Of a DNA stretch of 64,000 bases, positions 1-12,000 are shown in pieces (positions within the stretch are counted from its first letter, which is position 1; each line of letters starts with the position of its first letter). The notes under the pieces are model-generated. The model had not been told where the DNA came from and ran no database searches. It saw nothing but the letters and a program-made list of their open reading frames with translations. The stretch spans positions 13,576,439 through 13,640,438 of the forward strand of contig CM044961.1 in the NCBI GenBank assembly GCA_024516035.1, written 5' to 3'. The position numbers and the translations under genes are program-made. The DNA is from Bactericera cockerelli (taxonomy: Eukaryota; Arthropoda; Insecta; Hemiptera; Triozidae).

Positions 1-3000
1 AGTGAGTAATATACTAATTTAAGTATCTATCATCCTTATATTTTAACATTTTTTCAAGGATGAATGTCCAGAATAATTTTTTTTCTCAGTGTATGGAATG
101 TAGGTACCACTTGAACGAAATGAACTAACCCCAGTGTCAGCAGTCAGGGGTGGGTCAAATTCAGGATGGGCCATGAACTGGGAATCACTGAACTGGGCCT
201 CTTCCACCCAACCGGTGAATGAGGTGTCGTTCTCACCGATCAGGTCGAGGATGGTTTCGTCCGTGGTGAAGAGAATTGTCTGGAGGTAGAACAACAGGAT
301 GCCATGAAAAAATCTTGTTTAAACGAAAGTTAAATTTGGCATTCGACTTGATTTAAGTACATAATATATACATAATTATGTATCAGGTCCTTAGATGAAT
401 ACATTAACTCATTCGACAGTGAAAAAAAAACGACCATAATTTACGACACTTTTATTTCAAACTTTTAGTATTCCTTTGTAATTTCCTTCCACTATGAACA
501 AGAATTTTACTATAAAATTAATATTTTATGAGGGTTGAAAAAAAAGTGTCGAAAGTTATAGAGGCTTTTTATCACTGTTGAATGAACCTACATATTCTCG
601 AAAGAGAGACAAATCAGTAAGTATGCCATAATGAAATTGGGTTAAAGTAAAAAGTAAAATCTTTCAAAGACACCCAGGTCCATCCTAACCTAGGGTGTGT
701 GATTTCAACCCACTAAAACCCACCTCCTCTAAAAGCTAACCCCACTTGGAACCGAAAAATATCATTACATCAAGCACGACGGTGTAGGGCACCTACTGAT
801 TTCGATGTAGGACCCTCAAATCTCTCTCTTTTATCACTATTATCTCTTTTTATGATAGTACAATAATAAATTTTCATCGTTCCCTGACGCCACACCCATT
901 CAGTTATTCCTAAGGCTATAATACGATAGTACATTATTACAAAAGTCACACTTGGATGCTAGAGTCACCCAAGCCCGCACTTACATCTCCGAAGGAACAA
1001 GGCGGGCCCACAAGAGTACCGCACGCCCGGGCTATTTCTCCCCGGAATATGACGGTATCGTCCAGTAACATCTCCACATCCTTCACGCCGCGGTATGAGT
1101 GTATGCGGGACTTGTTGTAGTTCTGGAAGAAATAGATTAAGAGACTTGTTTCTAACCAACCACTAACCATACAAGCTAGATGGTTTTTAGAGTATATTTT
1201 TTGCTGAACCGTAAAGAGTGATGGTGAGCCCAATCTTTTAATGAAGCTCCACCCAAAAAAATTCCAAGACATTCACATTTCACTCTATTCACAAAGTTTC
1301 GGTTGTATAAATTTTATCCTTCTAGACCCTTTTGGTCCAGTGGATATCACATTGGGTTACCGTATATTGATTGGGTAGCTCGTTGGTAAGTTTTCACTGA
1401 ATGGAGGATGAAACCATCGTCTCGATATGACATTCGCTTTAGATAAGAGAGACTTTTAAATCCACAGCAAAAATTCGTACCAAACTCATAAACGGCCCAA
1501 TGTAGCAGAGTCGGGCTCAAATGACTGACCCATATTCTCACCAGCACCACCACCTCCTCTGTCTGGAAGTCTAATGACTCACCCATATTCTCACCAGCGC
1601 CACCACCTCCTCTGTCTGGAAGTCTAATGACTCACCCATATTCTCACCAGCGCCACCACCTCCTCTGTCTGGAAGTCTAATGACTCACCCATATTCTCAC
1701 CAGCGCCACTACCTCTTCTGTCTGGAAGCCTAATGACTCACCCATATTCTCACCAGCGCCACCACCTTGTCCTCTGTCTGGAAGTCTAATGACTCACCCA
1801 TATTCTCACCAGCGACACCACCTCCTCTGTGTCTGGAAGTCTAATGACTCACCCATATTCTCCGCCACCACCTCCTCTGTGTCTGGAAGTCTAATGACTC
1901 ACCCATATTCTCACCAGCGCCACCACCTTGTCCTCTGTCTGGAAGTCTAATGACTCACCCATATTCTCACCAGCGACACCACCTCCTCTGTGTCTGGAAG
2001 TCTAATGACTCACCCATATTCTCCGCCACCACCTCCTCTGTGTCTGGAAGTCTAATGACTCACCCATATTCTCACCAGCGCCACCACCTCTTCTGTCTGG
2101 AAGTCTAATGACTCACCCATATTCTCACCAGCGACACCACCTCCTCTGTGTCTGGAAGTCTAATGACTCACCCATATTCTCCGCCACCACCTCCTCTGTG
2201 TCTGGAAGTCTAATGACTCACCCATATTCTCACCAGCGCCACTACCTCTTCTGTCTGGAAGCCTAATGACTCACCCATATTCTCACCAGCGCCACCACCT
2301 CCTCTGTCTGGAAGCCTAATGACTCACCCATATTCTCACCAGCGCCACCACCTCTTCTGTCTGAAAGTCTAATGACTCACCCATATTCTCACCAGCGACA
2401 CCACCTCCTCTGTGTCTGGAAGTCTAATGACTCACCCATATTCTCCGCCACCACCTCCTCTGTGTCTGGAAGTCTAATGACTCACCCATATTCTCACCAG
2501 CGCCACCACCTCTTCTGTCTGGAAGTCTAATGACTCACCCATATTCTCACCAGCGACACCACCTCCTCTGTGTTTGGAAGTCTAATGACTCACCCATATT
2601 CTCCGCCACCACCTCCTCTGTGTCTGGAAGTCTAATGACTCACCCATATTCTCACCAGCGCCACTACCTCTTCTGTCTGGAAGCCTAATGACTCACCCAT
2701 ATTCTCACCAGCGCCACCACCTCCTCTGTCTGGAAGCCTAATGACTCACCCATATTCTCACCAGCGCCACCACCTCTTCTGTCTGAAAGTCTAATGACTC
2801 ACCCATATTCTCACCAGCGACACCACCTCCTCTGTGTCTGGAAGTCTAATGACTCACCCATATTCTCCGCCACCACCTCCTCTGTGTCTGGAACTCTAAT
2901 GACTCACCCATATTCTCACCAGCGCCACCACCTCCTCTGTGTCTGGAAGTCTAATGACTCACCCATATTCTCACCAGCGACACCACCTCCTCTGTCTGGA

Positions 3001-6000
3001 AGTCTAATGACTCACCCATATTCTCCGCCACCACCTCCTCTGTCTGGAAGTCTAATGACTCACCCATATTCTCACCAGCGCCACCACCTTGTCCTCTGTC
3101 TGGAAGTCTAATGACTCACCCATATTCTCACCAGCGACACCACCTCCTCTGTGTCTGGAAGTCTAATGACTCACCCATATTCTCCGCCACCACCTCCTCT
3201 GTCTGGAAGTCTAATGACTCACCCATATTCTCACCAGCGCCACCACCTCCTCTGTGTCTGGAAGTCTAATGACTCACCCATATTCTCACCAGCGACACCA
3301 CCTCCTCTGTCTGGAAGTCTAATGACTCACCCATATTCTCCGCCACCACCTCCTCTGTCTGGAAGTCTAATGACTCACCCATATTCTCACCAGCGACACC
3401 ACCTCCTCTGTCTGGAAGTCTAATGACTCACCCATATTCTCCGCCACCACCTCCTCTGTCTGGAAGTCTAATGACTCACCCATATTCTCACCAGCGCCAC
3501 CACCTCCTCTGTCTGGAAGCCTAATGACTCACCCATATTCTCACCAGCGCCACCACCTTGTCCTCTGTCTGGAAGTCTAATGACTCACCCATATTCTCAC
3601 CAGCGCCACCACCTTGTCCTCTGTCTGGAAGTCTAATGACTCACCCATATTCTCACCAGCGCCACCACCTCCTCTGTGTCTGGAAGTCTAATGACTCACC
3701 CATATTCTCACCAGCGACACCACCTCCTCTGTCTGGAAGTCTAATGACTCACCCATATTCTCCGCCACCACCTCCTCTGTCTGGAAGTCTAATGACTCAC
3801 CCATATTCTCACCAGCGCCACCACCTCCTCTGTCTGGAAGTCTAATGACTCACCCATATTCTCACCAGCGCCACCACCTTGTCCTCTGTCTGGAAGTCTA
3901 ATGACTCACCCATATTCTCACCAGCGACACCACCTCCTCTGTCTGGAAGTCTAATGACTCACCCATATTCTCACCAGCGCCACCACCTCCTCTGTCTGGA
4001 AGTCTAATGACTCACCCATATTCTCACCAGCGCCACCACCTCCTCTGTGTCTGGAAGTCTAATGACTCACCCATATTCTCACCAGCGCCACCACCTCCTC
4101 TGTCTGGAAGCCTAATGACTCACCCATATTCTCACCAGCGCCACCACCTCCTCTGTGTCTGAAAGTCTAATGACTCACCCATATTCTCACCAGCGCCACC
4201 ACCTCCTCTGTGTCTGAAAGTCTAATGACTCACCCATATTCTCACCAGCGCCAAATTTGTGAAATAATGTTCTTAAAGCTTTAATCTAATCCAACTTATG
4301 TTTTTGTTCATTTAATCTAACCATTTGATAACCTTTTAGTGTGTTTTGTAAAATGAGGTGTGGTGTCTTTTGTGGTGGGGGGTATGTTTGATACACCTTA
4401 TAACATCCACCTATTCCACGTGTATGTAATGTGCACGTGAATGTAATCTAATCAGCTGATACCTACACCAACGGTCATCTGTTATCAAGTGTTTGAAAGG
4501 AAGAGATCCGTTGGTGTTGTGGTTGTTTGTACCAGAGCAGAGAGTGGTTGTGATCTTCTTTTTAGAAACAATATCGTGAGTTCTTGATCTTTTTTATCTC
4601 AAGTTATCTTTTTAATCTCAACTTAATCTTACCCTACACTCACCCATATTCTCACCAGCGCCACCACCTCCTCTGTCTGGAAGTCTAGACTCACAGAGTG
4701 CAGACCCCTCTCGGTGTATGGCGCCAGCCACAGGTGCATGTCGTCCTGCGTCTTGTAGACCCCGTCCAGGAGGTTGGACACCACCCGCGGGTCCTGGCTG
4801 TACTCCGGCAGAACATTGATGTCGGAGGGGTTAGCTTGGATCTGGGAGGAGAAAGGATCAATATTGAATCATTCCTTTCAATTCCTTCAACAAAGATTGA
4901 GTCTGGCAATTCAAAAGGGGAATGCTGTGAGCATAATGGGGTCTATCCCCGACGATAACAAAATGGACGAGATATTCTATTTGTAAAAACAGAATTTGAA
5001 ATCATTATGCAAACGTTATTCCGTTGTGAAATAGTAATTAATTTACCAATGTTGTACAAATACTTTTCTAGGTGGCTTAGAAGAAATTTTGCATTAAAAA
5101 CTAAAATTCTAAATGCATTTACTATGTTTTTTTCTAATTGCATAAAAAACATGCATGTTTCTATAAAATATTTTGCTTGAAGCTGTAATACTCGATATTT
5201 GACGTTCTTTGTATTCTTTGTCACGGTACTTGAATGAAGTAGTACAGCCACCGTCAATGTTTTGTTGAATACACCACTTCTCATAGTACCACTGAAGTAA
5301 AGCATCAGACCTCCCTTAAGTCGGAGTTTTAACCCATTACAGCGCACTATAGTCCGACTTGATGCTGTCTGGCTAATCTTAAATTTAATCCTGTTTTATA
5401 TTTTGACCCTAATGACCAAATTAATGAACTCTGCTATTGATGTGGACACTGTTACTATAGCATCTGATTTCACTAATGTGATTGGTTGTTACCTTGCTAA
5501 TAACAACTCTATAGTAACAGAATCCGCTTTAGCGTCGTTAATTAGTTTGGGCCTAAGACTGGTTGGTAAACTCTAGAAAAATCCAAATTTGAGCTGACTC
5601 ACTTCACGGATCTCCACACGCCGCCCCTCCGCGTTGAATATCTCAATCCCGTTCAGTCCCAGGTAGTGTTTATCTCCCCAGGTTGAGGCTATGTTCAACA
5701 CCAGCCGTCGTCCCTTAGGCAGGGTGGGTATGAAGAAGTCAGAGCCGCTAGACAGAGGGGCGCCTCGCGTCAGGTGTGTTGGGTCAGCTTCACAAACAGG
5801 AGCAAATGATGAAGAAGAGGAGACCTGAGCCGCGGTGGCGGAACCTGAAGACAAGATTGACGAGAGGATTTTTTTCAAAAAGTTGTTGGGAGGAAAGTGA
5901 AGTGGGTTTTTGTAAACAGAAGAAGAGCCGTTTCAAGTTGACTCTGCATGGCAAAACTGGCAGACATTGAGTAACCCTCTCAACAGCTGTGGTTGTAGTT

Positions 6001-9000
6001 TGAAAAAAAAATATTTTACAAAATAAAAAGTTTCCTCATTTTTTTTTCCTGTTTCCTTCTTATGTAGAACAAAGTTGATACGTCAAAGATAAAGGTTCTA
6101 TTGATTTGAGGTGGTGGCTATGATTACTCTATTGGGTTGATTTGAACGTTAGAAACAGCCGTACGTACCTTCCCGTGAGCTATCATCAGAGCGGCGACTG
6201 AGTCTACCCCGTTGCTTTCGATTGAAGAAATTGAGAGAGGTCCACGAGTTTTCCAGCAGGTCATTGTCAGCCTCAGGGGCCTCCTTTGATCTCCGCCTGA
6301 GAGTGCAGAAGTTTTCAATGCTATTGGGTGAGGGCGAGCTTGCCCCCTGTGATTCTCCCACCGGCCCTGGAGTGGCCCGTCGTCCTGAAATCAGCTTTAT
6401 CTTATTAATTTCATCCTCAATGACCTTCATCTTGCCAAAATATGAGCCGACAGTGAATTCTGTCGAATTCATAGGGGAATCGAATTCAACCAAAACTAGT
6501 TTATGCATGGCTATCATTATTTCATAATGTTCATGTTCAATATGTTCATTTCAAAATTAATGAGCGTACTACCTAAGTAAAATTGACAAAGTCATGTCAC
6601 AGTTAAAATTAGTAGGTTTATAAGCTTAGAATAGTATGCCTAATAAAGAAAAATAAGGCATTTTTCTCAGGCAAATCTCTAAGGGCGAAATTAATAGACA
6701 AATTCTATATCTCTAGTCATTGCTAAGCGTCGGTTTTCCCTATTCAAATGAAAAATAGATGTGAACGTTTGTACATTATTTTATTAGGACTTGGGAAAAG
6801 TTTTAAAGTACAAGAATGATGTGTAGCTGAAGAGTGTCAGTTGGAGAATGGGATCGTTGGACCAGTCTGCTTAGAGGAAGACTGGCCGAAGTAACACTGG
6901 TTCAAATTCTCCAATATTATCACATTCACCCCAGCTTTCAGAAGTTGAGATCTGCGAAACGAACGGGTGCCCTCTTGTTCCGAGTTGATCTTCTGGGGTT
7001 TGGATTGTCATCATTCTGTTGGTCGTCATAAGGAATATCATTGTTTGGAATATCGTCATTCGGAATATCATTGTTTAGAATATCGTCATTTGATTGGTTT
7101 CCAGCAGGAGCCAGATATCGAGTCGAAACCGTAGTTTCTCTCCCATCAGGTAGTCGAACATGAGCATACTCATTGTTGGCATCTAAAAGTTCAACCTCCT
7201 CGACCATAGAGTCATATTTGCTTCTTCGGTTTAAACTCTTCATTAGAACGGGTCCTGGTTTTGTCAGCCAAGTGGGCATTGAGCTTCCATTGAATGAACG
7301 ACGCGGATGATTGAACATACGTTCATGGGGAGTTGCGTTGGTTGCTGTGCAAAGAAGAGATCGTATACAATGAAGTGAATCACCTAGCACTTCTTCCCAG
7401 TCTTCTGTCTTCGAGTTGCGTGATTTTAGAGCCAACATTATTGTCTTCCAGATGATGCCATTGTATCTTTCGCACTGTCCGTTGCCTTGAGGGTTGTAGG
7501 GTGTTGTGCGACTTGTAGCAACACCTAGTGAAGTGAGGAACGTTTTTATTTCAGAGGACATGAATGCAGTCCCCCTATCAGAATGTATATAACTTGGGGT
7601 ACCAAAAAGAGTGAATAAGTTTGTCAGATTTGTGATAACAGTATTTGAAGATACATCAGGGCATGGAAAAGCAAAAGGAAATCTTGAATATTCGTCAATA
7701 ACAGTTAGTATGTATCGATTCCTTGTCTTTGAAGGTAGAGGTCCTTTGAAATCAATGCTCAATCGTTCAAATGGAGCCGAAGACTTGATGAGCTGGCCTT
7801 CATGTTTGTGATAGCGTGGTTTCAGTTCTGCACAAACTCGACAGGAATTAGTCACTTGTCTAACTTCTTCCACAGAGAATGGTAAGTTCTTAGCTCGGAT
7901 CCAGTGAGTCATCCTTGTTATACCGGGGTGGCATAGATTATTGTGCAAATAAGTCAAGTCAGGTCGAGAGTTGATAGCTGCACTTATGCGGGACAGCGCG
8001 TCTGCAGGAGCATTCTCACAACCAGGACGATACACTATGTCGAAGTTGAAGCATGCCAGTTCGAGTCTCCATCTCATTATTTTCTCGTTCTTTATTTTGC
8101 TCTTGTGTTTTTGATTGAACATAAAAGATACGGAGCGTTGGTCAGTGATTATCTTGAAAGGTCTTCCAATGAGGTAGTGACGCCAATTCTTTAGACTCTC
8201 AACAATTGCATATGCTTCCTTTTCAATTGAAGCGTGTTGAAGTTCTGACTTGTTCAGCGTTCTCGAGAAGAAAGCGATAGGTCGTCCTTGTTGACTTAGC
8301 GTTGCAGCTATAGCAAAGTGATACGCGTCCGTTTCAACAGAAAAAGGTACATTGTCTTGAATAGCAGCGGTTGACGCTTTCAGTATGTCACGCTTCAGAT
8401 TTTCAAATGCGGATACTTCGTTATCTTGAAAAGGAAAGTTGTTCTGTAAAAGTGGCCGTACTTTCTCTGAGAAATTAGAGATCCACTTACTGTAGTAAGA
8501 GATCATGCCTAGAGCACGTTGAAGGGAAGCTTTGTCGGTTGGAATGGCTAATTCAACAAGTGGCTTCAGACGCTCGGGGTCAGGTTTTATAGTGTTATTG
8601 GATATAGTATAACCAAGTAAACTGACAGCAGTAATGGAAAACTTGCATTTTTCCATATTAAGTGTAAGATTGTACTTCTCGGTGGCTGATAGAAATTTCT
8701 TCAGATTCTCATCATGCTCCTTCTGATCTCGTCCACAGATTGTGACATCATCAAGATAGGGATAGGTGCCTGTGAGTTTCTCATCTTCAACGATGCGGTC
8801 TATTGTTCTCTGGAAGCTTGCTACACCATTAGTAACGCCAAAAGGAACTCTAAGAAAATGATAGAGTTTTCCTGAGGCTTCAAATGCTGTGAAGTGTTTT
8901 TCCGAGTCCATGATAGGTATCTGGTGATACGCACTCTTGAGGTCAATCACACTGAACACTTGGTTTGTTGAGACTTTAGCAATGACATCTTCAATCCTCG

Positions 9001-12000
9001 GCAAAGGATACGCATCTAGATGTGTGAACTTATTGATGGTTTGAGAATAGTCAATTACCATACGAGGTTTATGTCTTCCATCTCGTACAACGAATGCTTG
9101 AGCGCGCCAGGATGAGTTGCTTCGTTCAATGATTCCATCTTGTAGCATGCGTTCTACTTCGGTGTGGATAAATTGTTTGTCTTCGTCTGATTGTCTCCTG
9201 CTTTTTGTAACTATAGGATAGCAATCTTGTGAAAGGTTAGAGAATAGTGAGACAGGTTCAACGCTAGCAACAGCCAAGTTGCAAATTTTCAATGGTGGAC
9301 GTGAACCGTGGAATTCTATCTCAAGTGAAGAGTGAGCTTGGAGCAAGTCATGTCCAAGTATGACGTCACAGCAGAGATTGGACATGATCAGCAAAGTAAC
9401 ATTCTGGTAGGTGTTGTTGAACACTTGTAATGTCACTTTACATTGTCCAGAAATGTCCGTGGACAAGGAAGAGTTAGCCATACTTATTTTACCAGAGTAA
9501 GGTAATGGTTTGATTTTACATCTGGACACTAGAACTTGGCTTATGAAACTGAGTGTTGAACCAGTATCGACAAGAGCTTTGAGAGGTATATTGTTGACGG
9601 TGATATCAATAGTAGACTTTTGTAAACTGTTGGGTGACGCCGCAGTAACAGGAGCAGTATAACATGTCAGAGCAGCAGAAGTCTTGTTGTGTCGCGGCTT
9701 ATGTGCTGATTGAGTGAATAGCTTTGACTGACAGACTTTCCCGTAATGTCCTGTCTTGGAACAAATAGAACATTGTGCCTCCTTGGCAGGACAAGACGAC
9801 CGGGGATGCCACTGTTTACCACAAAAGTAACAAGTCTTGGAAGTAAAGGCCACAGTATTGTCAGTGGATTCTAAATTTTGAGATGCAGTGACATTGGGCA
9901 CACAACTAGTCTGGTAACTAGACGATTGAAATTCAGCCAGCTCCATAGCTCGGGCTTGATTGAAAGTTTCATCTAGAGTGAGAGTATTGCTCTCAAGGAG
10001 GCGCTGTCGAATGCGGTTGCTTGATAACCCGCTGATAAACGCATCACGAACATACTCTTGTGTGTAGGTATCAGCTGTGACGGCTTCAAAATTGCACTCC
10101 TTGCTCATTTGCTTCAACACTTGTACGTACTGGTCGACAGTTTCACCAGAGTTCTGTAGACGCGTTGCTAAGCAATGTCGGGCATAGATGACATTCTTAG
10201 GTTTGACGTATAATGATTCGAGAGCGGCAAGGGCTGTAGCGAACGTAGATTTGTTGTCAATGAAGGCGTAGACGTTAGGTGCAAGAAAATTTGTCAGAAG
10301 AGTCAGCTTGTCTTCACTCGTCACGTCTTTGATTTTAGCGACAAAGTTCTGGAACGTTTTCTTCCAGTGCAACCATTGCTTGTCTGCTGATGTAGAAGTA
10401 GGCTCTACAGCAAAGCGTTCGGGTTGTAGGTACTTCTCCATGTTGAAAGAATACGACAATTTTTGTACTTTAAATTCAAATGAAAAATAGATGTGAACGT
10501 TTGTACATTATTTTATTAGGACTTGGGAAAAGTTTTAAAGTACAAGAATGATGTGTAGCTGAAGAGTGTCAGTTGGAGAATGGGATCGTTGGACCAGTCT
10601 GCTTAGAGGAAGACTGGCCGAAGTAACACTGGTTCAAATTCTCCAATATTATCACACCTATCTTACACTGTACGCAATCCGTGACTTAGCGCCACAGAGG
10701 TATTACAAAAACGTCTATTAATTCCGCCCTAAGGGCGGAATTAATAGACGTATTTGTAATACCTCTGTGGCGCTAAGTCACGGATTGAGTACTGTGTAAG
10801 ATAGGGAAAATCGACACTTACCAAAGACTTAAGTTATTGATGTTGTCTATTAATTCCGCCCTAAATGTTTTGTTCGGCAGGTATCTCACTTTTCATACAT
10901 ACCATATTTTGGTGATCGTCTGGCTACATTTCTGAATAACATAACATCATCATCTTGAATTGGCCTCGCTTCTTCAAGTGAAACTTTCTTCGATTGAAAA
11001 TCATCACCTTCGTTCGATTTCAGCAGATCCAAGACGTTTGAGCTGGGGGCTTGAAATAAGTTCTGCTTCACATCGAAGTGTTTTGACTTCATGAGAAAAT
11101 TGAGAAGTTTAGATCCTTTGAATGGAGAATCGGATTGGTTAGTTCGCTCAATAGTTGCGGTTTCATTTTTTAGACTGGTTCTCCGATTTTGCAAATAGTC
11201 TTCCCATGTTGCGTCGGAGTTTCTAATTTGATTTTGAAACAAATATTGCTCCAACTCTTTCAGTTTGTTGTTCAATGTGAATTGATCTTGTTCATACGTT
11301 ATACCATTCAAGTTTTTGCGTAAGTTTGCAGGGTCATTATTACTATCATCGAAGCTCTGACATGCTTCTAAAGAATTCCTCATGAGACTTCCTCTATTTT
11401 GATTCAATCTTTCTAATTGAATTGCACTCGTATTCAATTGTTCATTGGAACCTTCAAGATCTTCTATCAAGCTTTTTGATTCTTTTACATTGTGAACCGT
11501 CTCCAACATTCCCGATGATTTCTTCAACTCAATTGTCTTGTACCGTTTTCGTTTTCGCTTGCTGGCACTTTGTTTAGTTTGAAGTTCAAAGTCGTGATAT
11601 TCATTTTCAAACTTTCTAATATCCTTTGTAGCATCATTGACGGGCAGATTGACTCTTTCTTCTGTCGGAACTCTATTGTTTCCTTTGATTGACTCTCGTT
11701 TCTTTTCAACCACTGATTTTCTATTCCTTCCAGTTATAGTATTGTCAGTGGCTTTTACAGGCGATTTTATCTGGTAAAGTGGAGACGGTTCAACAGTATC
11801 TGATTCGTCTAGATTGAAATTATCTGCATTCGCTAGGAAATCTAGAGTTTTTGAGGACCGGCGTCGAATAGGTACAGATATGCCATCCCCTTCTGCAGGA
11901 GTGCTGCAAGGATCTTCTCGACCAATATATTCGAATGTATCTCCAAGATATTTATTTTTGTAAGCAGTCGTTGAATAAGTTTTTTCTTCCCTTTTATTGT

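Larger units (their letters stand above)
6744..10656 (-). mobile_element. Full-length Ty3/gypsy LTR retrotransposon, apparently intact
   Basis: Two identical 181-bp LTRs (6744-6924 and 10476-10656) flank one open gag-pol frame. A 5-bp target duplication, CCTAT, sits at 6739-6743 and 10657-10661. The element is in antisense to nothing: it shares the strand of KATNIP and lies in its intron 2. The polypurine-like GAAAGCTGGGGTGAA lies directly before the 3' LTR. The LTR ends (TG...GA on the coding strand) are not the canonical TG...CA. Identical LTRs and an open frame suggest recent insertion. No env-like frame is present. Confidence 0.95.
6681..10730. mobile_element. 132-bp MITE split by the gypsy insertion
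   Basis: Left half 6681-6743 and right half 10662-10730 join across the CCTAT duplication into a 132-bp element. Its terminal inverted repeats are close to AGGGCGGAATTAATAGAC. The rejoined element is an inverted copy of the intact neighbour at 10731-10862. Confidence 0.8.

Noticed and set aside
2794..3845. Open frames with MTHPYSHQRHH-type repeats
   Set aside because: They are read-through of the intronic minisatellite on the strand opposite KATNIP.
1519..4254. CRISPR-like regular repeats
   Set aside because: Units are contiguous with no unique spacers, and the unit is a KATNIP exon edge in a eukaryotic intron.
7611..8194. Plus-strand open frames within the gypsy element
   Set aside because: Antisense shadows of the integrase and RNase H region.
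10442..10459. TTG start adding six residues to the Gag-Pol frame
   Set aside because: The first ATG at 10441 is sufficient; the extra codons overlap the leader next to the primer site.
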